Of a stretch of DNA of 24,446 nt, positions 20,563 to 24,446 are shown in pieces. The stretch lies in the IMG/VR virus record IMGVR_UViG_3300042397_001225, positions 1-24,446 of that record, one strand, 5' to 3'. The stretch comes from a virus. The notes beneath the pieces are model-generated. The model had not been told where the DNA came from. It did no database searches and was given only the letters and a program-made list of their open reading frames with translations. Each line of letters starts with the position of its first letter. Within the stretch, counting starts at the first letter, position 1. Both the position numbers and the translations under genes were made by a program.

Positions 20563-21409
20563 CTACTAAAGCATCGGTACAACTTTTACATAAACTTTTA
20601 TCGGAGTAACAACTTTTTGAGTTTTCTCTTATTAAATTTACCATTCCCTCTCCGGTAAACATATCTTCATAACTTTGAGTTACCATATTACCTAAAATAT
20701 GTTTGGCATCGTAATCCATACAGCACAATACTATATCACCGTTTGGTAAAAGAACATGCTGATCGTAGTTTATTGTTTTAGAGCACACAATTGGTTTTTC
20801 GTGCTTTGAAATAAAATTAATAGGTTGTTCTTTTACTTGCTCTTTATTAAGACTGCCAGCACGATCATGCCCAAACCAATTATATAATTGAATTCCCAAA
20901 TGCTGTAAGTCTTGATGTATTTTTCCATGATCACTCATAGTCATTGCTTCCAATTTTATTCCCATTTGTTGAACTCCATTACTCATCAAATGAAAAACTT
21001 TTTCCCATTCTTCACTATATTTCCAACCTTTCATATTACCGTATTCGTCTGGAAAATGAATACTAAACACTTCGACTTGTTTTCGGTGTTTGTTAAGCAA
21101 ATTTAACACCTCACGTGCAGTATTTTCAGTCCAATTGTACAGTGTGGTATACACAGCAACATTTCTGCCTGACTGTAAAGTATATTCTAACATAGCGGTG
21201 CAGTCCGGATTGACCCAAGCTTCAGCCATTCCAGAAAAATCAATCCTACAATTCTGCGGCAGCTTGTTAATCACAGTTTTAAATGTATCCAATGACATAT
21301 ATTTTGGAGATTCTTTACCGTAAGCATCTCGTAAGTTATCCTGTGGGCAAAAGTTGCACATTAACGGACAGCCAATCATTGTTGTTATTTCTAAAGTAGG
21401 TCTTTGCAT
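20549..21409 (-). CDS. Radical SAM protein with SPASM-like C-terminus
   Basis: A 286-residue protein with the [4Fe-4S]-SAM motif C14-PLM-C18-NF-C21 right after a strand LEITTMIGC. RIDFSGMAEAWVNPD follows, as in SPASM/twitch radical SAM enzymes. The C-terminus has cysteines in IVCSKT, DIVLCCMDYD, SCYSDKSLCKSC, enough for an auxiliary cluster. LPNGDIVLCC is a typical SPASM entry. Such enzymes modify peptides, sugars or cofactors by radical chemistry; they recur in T4-like phages without known substrate. No peptide substrate is obvious next to it. A late-type word AATAAATA lies upstream of the ATG. Confidence 0.85.
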   Translation of the reverse strand: MQRPTLEITTMIGCPLMCNFCPQDNLRDAYGKESPKYMSLDTFKTVINKLPQNCRIDFSGMAEAWVNPDCTAMLEYTLQSGRNVAVYTTLYNWTENTAREVLNLLNKHRKQVEVFSIHFPDEYGNMKGWKYSEEWEKVFHLMSNGVQQMGIKLEAMTMSDHGKIHQDLQHLGIQLYNWFGHDRAGSLNKEQVKEQPINFISKHEKPIVCSKTINYDQHVLLPNGDIVLCCMDYDAKHILGNMVTQSYEDMFTGEGMVNLIRENSKSCYSDKSLCKSCTDALVVDKI

Positions 21410-21430
21410 AATTGAAGAATATTATTGTCT

Positions 21431-21438
21431 TATTTATT
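21431..21438 (-). promoter_or_regulatory. Possible T4-type late promoter (AATAAATA)
   Basis: The minus strand carries AATAAATA 22 bases before the ATG of the radical SAM gene. It fits the NATAAATA pattern of late promoters in T4-like aquatic phages. The word is short and AT-rich, so chance is possible. Confidence 0.4.
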
Positions 21439-21462
21439 AGTAGTTTTTATGTTGCGTTGCGG

Positions 21463-21470
21463 TATAAATA
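21463..21470 (+). promoter_or_regulatory. T4-type late promoter (TATAAATA)
   Basis: The exact T4 late promoter word TATAAATA is followed 15 bases later by AAGGAG and 26 bases later by the ATG of a short plus-strand gene. Together with the minus-strand word it makes this 86-base gap a divergent control region. Confidence 0.7.
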
Positions 21471-21495
21471 TACATATCACCCATAAGGAGAAATA

Positions 21496-21666
21496 ATGGA
21501 CTTTCAAAGTCTTGTGGAACGACTACGAGAAATGTTCCCAAATCAATACAAAAGCGATATAGAGCAATTTATCGAAAGCAAGAATCCAAAAACTGCTGCC
21601 GATGTAGAACATTTAATGCAAGAGTATACATATCATACTTCTAGAAACTGGTTACCAAATGCGTAA
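21496..21666 (+). CDS. 56-residue plus-strand phage protein
   Basis: An isolated plus-strand gene of 56 residues with AAGGAG five bases before ATG 21496 and an exact TATAAATA word upstream. The product starts MDFQSLVERLREMFPNQY, then IEQFIESKNPKTAADVEHLM and ends TSRNWLPNA. It is a small helical protein; the IxSKNPK-x-AAxVEH block resembles small proteins I recall from T4-like aquatic phages. Late expression is inferred from the promoter. Function unknown. Confidence 0.7.
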   Translation: MDFQSLVERLREMFPNQYKSDIEQFIESKNPKTAADVEHLMQEYTYHTSRNWLPNA

Positions 21667-21742
21667 AATTATTTTTGCCATAATCGAATATCGTCAACGT
21701 CAAGCAGATTTGTATCTACGCTGCCTGACTGCTGGTATCTGA
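21659..21742 (+). CDS. Possible 27-residue ORF coupled to the preceding gene
   Basis: An ATG overlaps the last codons of the 56-residue gene (ATGCGTAA) and opens a 27-residue frame, MRKIIFAIIEYRQRQADLYL and seven more. It is a basic amphipathic helix. The end overlaps the 3' end of the opposite nucleotidyltransferase gene by 27 bases. There is no separate Shine-Dalgarno. Coupling is plausible, but the short length keeps confidence low. Confidence 0.3.
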   Translation: MRKIIFAIIEYRQRQADLYLRCLTAGI

Positions 21743-22150
21743 CCAACGCTGTAAAAATTCACTGCTGCTGGCGGTTTTTGCTCCACCGACCCCGAACACA
21801 AACTCTATATCTGGCACTGCCATTTCTGGAATGTTTTCGGCTGTTCGGTCACCGCCATTTGCAAAAATTACTTGGGCATCTGTCCACAGATTTTTTACAT
21901 TTTTTATTGCTTCTATGGCAGTATCGTCGTCATCGTTAAAAAGTATGCATCCGTCTACCATAGAAAGACTCTGAACAATTATTGTTCTTTCATGGCTAGG
22001 CATAAATGGTTTTCCTTTTTTACGAATTAACCAAGCATCACTGTTTATTCCAACTATTAATTTATCGCCTAATTTTTTTGCTTCATTAAAATAAGCGATG
22101 TGACCAGAATGAAGAGGGTCAAATCCACCAGTTACTAGTACTATTTTCAT
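21716..22150 (-). CDS. Cytidylyltransferase-fold nucleotidyltransferase
   Basis: A 144-residue protein with VTGGFDPLHSGH (6-17), the HxGH nucleotide-binding signature, then VGINSDAWLIRKKG and HERTIIVQSL. NGGDRTAENIPE and SSSEFLQRW complete the family pattern. Relatives include glycerol-3-phosphate cytidylyltransferase and HldE2; which nucleotide and substrate it uses cannot be read from the motifs. It is not a copy of the HldE2-like gene at 7370-7777, and GGFDP-H differs from that protein's NGTFD-H. It overlaps the methyltransferase gene by ATGA. Confidence 0.8.
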   Translation of the reverse strand: MKIVLVTGGFDPLHSGHIAYFNEAKKLGDKLIVGINSDAWLIRKKGKPFMPSHERTIIVQSLSMVDGCILFNDDDDTAIEAIKNVKNLWTDAQVIFANGGDRTAENIPEMAVPDIEFVFGVGGAKTASSSEFLQRWSDTSSQAA

Positions 22151-22911
22151 TCTTTTGAAAAATTAAAATCTTTATCCAACCAATTAGTAACAATATTGTC
22201 TTGTTTTACATACCCAAATCTATTAAGACTATCTTCAACACTTTCATTCAATAAATTTTTTTCTGCTAAATCATACCAACTAGTAGTCTTTGGATTCATT
22301 GGCGGAATATCACTTTTATATACCGCTGCATACAACCACGGATTATTTTCTTCTTTTTTAAAATATGCATCTTTACAATCAAAACCGTTTACAGCTAACA
22401 TGTACATTAAACTAACAATATTGTGATTATAATAACACCAATTGTAACTCGTATTTTGATATCTATTATATTCGTATCTACTAGCCTGTGGGAAAATTAA
22501 TACAAGCATACCGTTAACATTCATCCTAGCGTTCCATGTTGCTAACGTTTGAATCGGGTTTACAACATATTGAAATGCATCGTGACACCATATAAGATCA
22601 GCAGCCACCGGAATAATTGTATCACCTGGAACATCAAAATCTTCTTCTAGTAATTTAATATTTGGTAATTGTTTTATTTCTTGATTAAATTTTGATATCT
22701 GTTTGTCAACAGAATAAACAGTATAGTTTCTTGGTTCTGGTGGTTCATCTCTGGTTTCTAAGGTAGCCCACCACTGTGAATCAAGTCCAACCCCACAACC
22801 AAAATCTGCAATAACTTCTAAGCTATCAAGAAAACTATCATATCCATAAAGAATATTTAATGTTTCTAAACTATGTTGATGACTGTCCGATACGTTATTA
22901 AACGGTGCCAT
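22147..22911 (-). CDS. Class I SAM-dependent methyltransferase
   Basis: A 254-residue protein with motif I IADFGCGVGLDSQWW near 34-48, an acidic strand end YSVDKQ and the motif IV-like DLIWCHDAFQYVVNP near 104-118. GMLVLIFPQ follows as the next strand. The C-terminal third (ending WLDKDFNF) has no recognised domain. Phage enzymes of this type modify DNA bases, proteins or sugars; nothing here selects between them. It overlaps neighbours on both sides, so it is in the uvsX-uvsY transcription run. Confidence 0.75.
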   Translation of the reverse strand: MAPFNNVSDSHQHSLETLNILYGYDSFLDSLEVIADFGCGVGLDSQWWATLETRDEPPEPRNYTVYSVDKQISKFNQEIKQLPNIKLLEEDFDVPGDTIIPVAADLIWCHDAFQYVVNPIQTLATWNARMNVNGMLVLIFPQASRYEYNRYQNTSYNWCYYNHNIVSLMYMLAVNGFDCKDAYFKKEENNPWLYAAVYKSDIPPMNPKTTSWYDLAEKNLLNESVEDSLNRFGYVKQDNIVTNWLDKDFNFSKE

Positions 22912-23149
22912 TTGTTAATACCTCTATGATAATTTTTTCTTTAAGAATTTTTAATCTTGATTCTAATTGATAGCATGCTTCTGCTAATTCAGACTCTGAT
23001 CCCCACAATTTAACTCTCATAACATGCATCGCCCATTTTTCACAACTATCTTTGTCTAATTGAATATCCACTGCATTTGATTTTGGTTTAGCATGTAAAC
23101 ACAAACTCCATTCTTCTATTAACTGGTGAGCATGTTCTTGGGGGGTCAT
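22898..23149 (-). CDS. Hypothetical 83-residue helical protein
   Basis: The ORF starts at ATG 23149 inside the stop of uvsY (ATGA) and runs 14 bases into the methyltransferase gene. The product is mostly helical (HAHQLIEEWSLCL, SELAEACYQLESRLKILKEK) with two Cys and several His. No motif is recognised. The overlaps on both sides argue that it is translated. Confidence 0.6.
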   Translation of the reverse strand: MTPQEHAHQLIEEWSLCLHAKPKSNAVDIQLDKDSCEKWAMHVMRVKLWGSESELAEACYQLESRLKILKEKIIIEVLTNGTV

Positions 23150-23598
23150 ACAGTAACGTCTTCCATTCCCGCTGTTCTTAACCTGACTATGTGCCCTAGC
23201 ATAAAATTTTTACTTTCTATACCTTTCATAATACCTAACCATCTATTGCGAAGAAGTGCTACTTCATTAATGATTGTTTCCATATCAATCACTTCATCTT
23301 CACCATCTGTGTATTTTTCGGCATCACGACTACTTAGTGCACGGTTGTATGACTCTAGATATTTTTTGAAATGTGTTTTTCGTATTTTTCTAAGTTGAAT
23401 ATTAAGATATTCTAATACTGCTTCCATTTCTTGAAGTTGATTGAATCTGTGTTCTGTAATACCTGGTAAATTTGCAACCGCCCGTTCAACATTACCACTT
23501 ATGTGAATATCACGTTTTGTGGCTGCAAGTTCGCCTTCATAGTAAGCAATGAAATTTGGAATTTCACTAAGATCAGAAACTATTTTGTTATACCACAT
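23146..23598 (-). CDS. uvsY: UvsY-like recombination mediator
   Basis: A 150-residue protein. The C-terminal half has the pattern of T4 UvsY: a basic helix IRKTHFKKYLESYNRAL, then YTDGEDEVIDMETIINEV and LRNRWLGIMKGIESKNFMLGHI. UvsY binds single-stranded DNA and helps UvsX replace gp32 during strand exchange and recombination-primed replication. Nearness to uvsX, with one small gene between, supports the call. It lacks strong identity to T4 UvsY in the N-terminal third. It starts three bases after the stop of the small acidic gene. Confidence 0.85.
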   Translation of the reverse strand: MWYNKIVSDLSEIPNFIAYYEGELAATKRDIHISGNVERAVANLPGITEHRFNQLQEMEAVLEYLNIQLRKIRKTHFKKYLESYNRALSSRDAEKYTDGEDEVIDMETIINEVALLRNRWLGIMKGIESKNFMLGHIVRLRTAGMEDVTV

Positions 23599-23601
23599 TT
23601 A

Positions 23602-23826
23602 TTATAATTCGTCGTAATCTTCGTCGATGTCGTCGTCATCTAGATATTCATCAATACTTCTTTTAGTATAATTATCAGTACTTCCGAATTCCCTAAGTTC
23701 TTTATCAGATAATATATCAACAAGAACACTGACTAAATTATCACATGCAGCTTGTCTTTCTTTACTTGGTATATATTCCTTAAGAGTGGTATAAGTCTCA
23801 ATAAGGGCATCAATTTCAATACTCAT
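23602..23826 (-). CDS. Small acidic protein between uvsX and uvsY
   Basis: A 74-residue protein with IETYTTLKEYIPSKERQ, a central helix and a very acidic tail (DEYLDDDDIDEDYDEL). A small gene of this kind lies between uvsX and uvsY in many T4-like aquatic phages. Its ATG overlaps the uvsX stop (ATGA). The acidic tail may contact a recombination protein, but nothing is shown. Function unknown. Confidence 0.7.
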   Translation of the reverse strand: MSIEIDALIETYTTLKEYIPSKERQAACDNLVSVLVDILSDKELREFGSTDNYTKRSIDEYLDDDDIDEDYDEL

Positions 23827-24446
23827 TCGGTAATTTCCTCTTCTATAGATTCGATAGCGATACTGACTTGTTGTGATTTTTTAACAAATTCTTTCATCAC
23901 CAAATCAAAAATACCATTTTCGTTTTTGTTCCATTCTTTACGGAAGTACTTATGCACTACACCATCAAGGTCAGTATAAGCATAACGATTACCATCTTTA
24001 GTAATTAGTGCTTTCTTTTCTAGTAAATCAAAAAATCCAGAGAATGGACTCATACCAGTATCGTAGGGAATACGAACTTCAATATCCTCAAATGGTTTGT
24101 TGTATCGTGTTTTCATGATCTTGCAACCAGCACGAATACCATTTACAGTAGTAGTCTTGTTACCATCCTCATCTTCTTTAAGTTTAAGTTTCTTCATTGC
24201 CACAACAATTGAACTTGCATACACAAAGCCTTGACCACCGCTGATGTTTGGATCAGGGTTATATGGGTCTTGTGATGCATAGGTGTGATTAGTACAAACC
24301 ATACCAACATTGTAACTACCAAACATGTTTACGCAGTTACGAACAAGTGCAGTTAATGACTTAGGTTTACGACCCATGTCACCCTTCATATCACCAGCTT
24401 CAAACTGATTTACGTCAGTTGGTGTTAGCAACATACCAAGTGAGTC
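23823..24446 (-). CDS. uvsX: UvsX (RecA-like recombinase), C-terminal part
   Basis: The reading frame is open to the right window edge, giving the last 207 residues. It begins with DSLGMLLTP, the Walker B strand of RecA/UvsX, followed by AGDMKGDMGRKPKSL (the L1-type loop region) and MVCTNHTYASQDPYNP, then ISGGQGFVYASS (the L2-type loop). The C-terminal DNA-binding part follows, ending EEEITE. UvsX forms the filament for strand invasion in T4-type replication and repair. The N-terminal Walker A half is outside the window. ATG 24434 is an internal Met, not the start. Confidence 0.92.
   Translation of the reverse strand, partial: DSLGMLLTPTDVNQFEAGDMKGDMGRKPKSLTALVRNCVNMFGSYNVGMVCTNHTYASQDPYNPDPNISGGQGFVYASSIVVAMKKLKLKEDEDGNKTTTVNGIRAGCKIMKTRYNKPFEDIEVRIPYDTGMSPFSGFFDLLEKKALITKDGNRYAYTDLDGVVHKYFRKEWNKNENGIFDLVMKEFVKKSQQVSIAIESIEEEITE

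Noticed and set aside
21716-22150. Second copy of HldE2 by duplication
   Set aside because: Only the HxGH fold signature is shared; the motif residues and the C-terminal half differ, so the two are separate members of the cytidylyltransferase superfamily.
24432-24434. Complete UvsX-like gene starting at ATG 24434
   Set aside because: The frame stays open to the edge with DSLG just before this Met, part of the RecA Walker B strand; the true start is outside the window.

Overview
The window is a gene-dense, AT-rich stretch of a tailed-phage genome. The right edge carries the T4-type recombination pair: the C-terminal part of a RecA/UvsX recombinase (with the DSLGM Walker B strand) and UvsY, separated by a small acidic gene. 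Short overlapping ORFs, a tRNA with encoded CCA, T4-type late promoter words (TATAAATA) and near-perfect sigma70 promoters all fit a T4-like myovirus of a Gram-negative, probably aquatic, host. I cannot name the phage or its host from sequence alone.

Layout, left to right. (1) 1-2900, minus strand: a partial SGNH/GDSL-like protein, a HARP-like (helicase-associated) protein and an AAA+ ATPase. A tandem hairpin, terminator and consensus promoter sit between the last two. (2) 2930-6580, minus: about fourteen small phage genes. Several end in the same tail, FGVEE/S, whose DNA also supplies the ribosome binding site and ATGA start of the next gene. (3) 6601-15142, minus: a long overlapping surface-sugar operon. 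It encodes a GT17-like glycosyltransferase, a dTDP/UDP-glucose 4,6-dehydratase-like SDR, a glycosyltransferase-like protein, a deoxysugar C-methyltransferase, a GT9 heptosyltransferase-like enzyme, a zinc-ribbon protein, a second GT9-like protein, a heptose-7-phosphate kinase (HldE1), a cupin, a 2OG-Fe(II)-oxygenase-like protein, a heptose-1-phosphate adenylyltransferase (HldE2) and ADP-heptose 6-epimerase (HldD). (4) 15192-19402, plus: a six-gene block reading the opposite way, with a GT34-like glycosyltransferase, an SDR epimerase, an FkbM methyltransferase, a transketolase split into two small proteins, and an RmlB-like dehydratase. (5) 19362-24446, mostly minus: a DUF2452 protein, a membrane protein, a small ORF, tRNA-CAU (probably tRNA-Ile2), a radical SAM protein, a short plus-strand late-type gene, a second cytidylyltransferase-fold enzyme, a methyltransferase, a small ORF, uvsY, a small acidic gene and uvsX.

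Working together, blocks 3 and 4 look like a phage-borne factory for modified nucleotide sugars. Kinase, adenylyltransferase and epimerase would give ADP-L-glycero-D-manno-heptose, and a GT9 enzyme would transfer it. The 4,6-dehydratases, C-methyltransferase, cupin, split transketolase and FkbM protein would make a branched or otherwise decorated sugar. GmhA and GmhB, needed for a full heptose route, are not in the window, so the host or another part of the genome must supply them. Whether the target is host lipopolysaccharide, a virion glycan or something else is not visible here.
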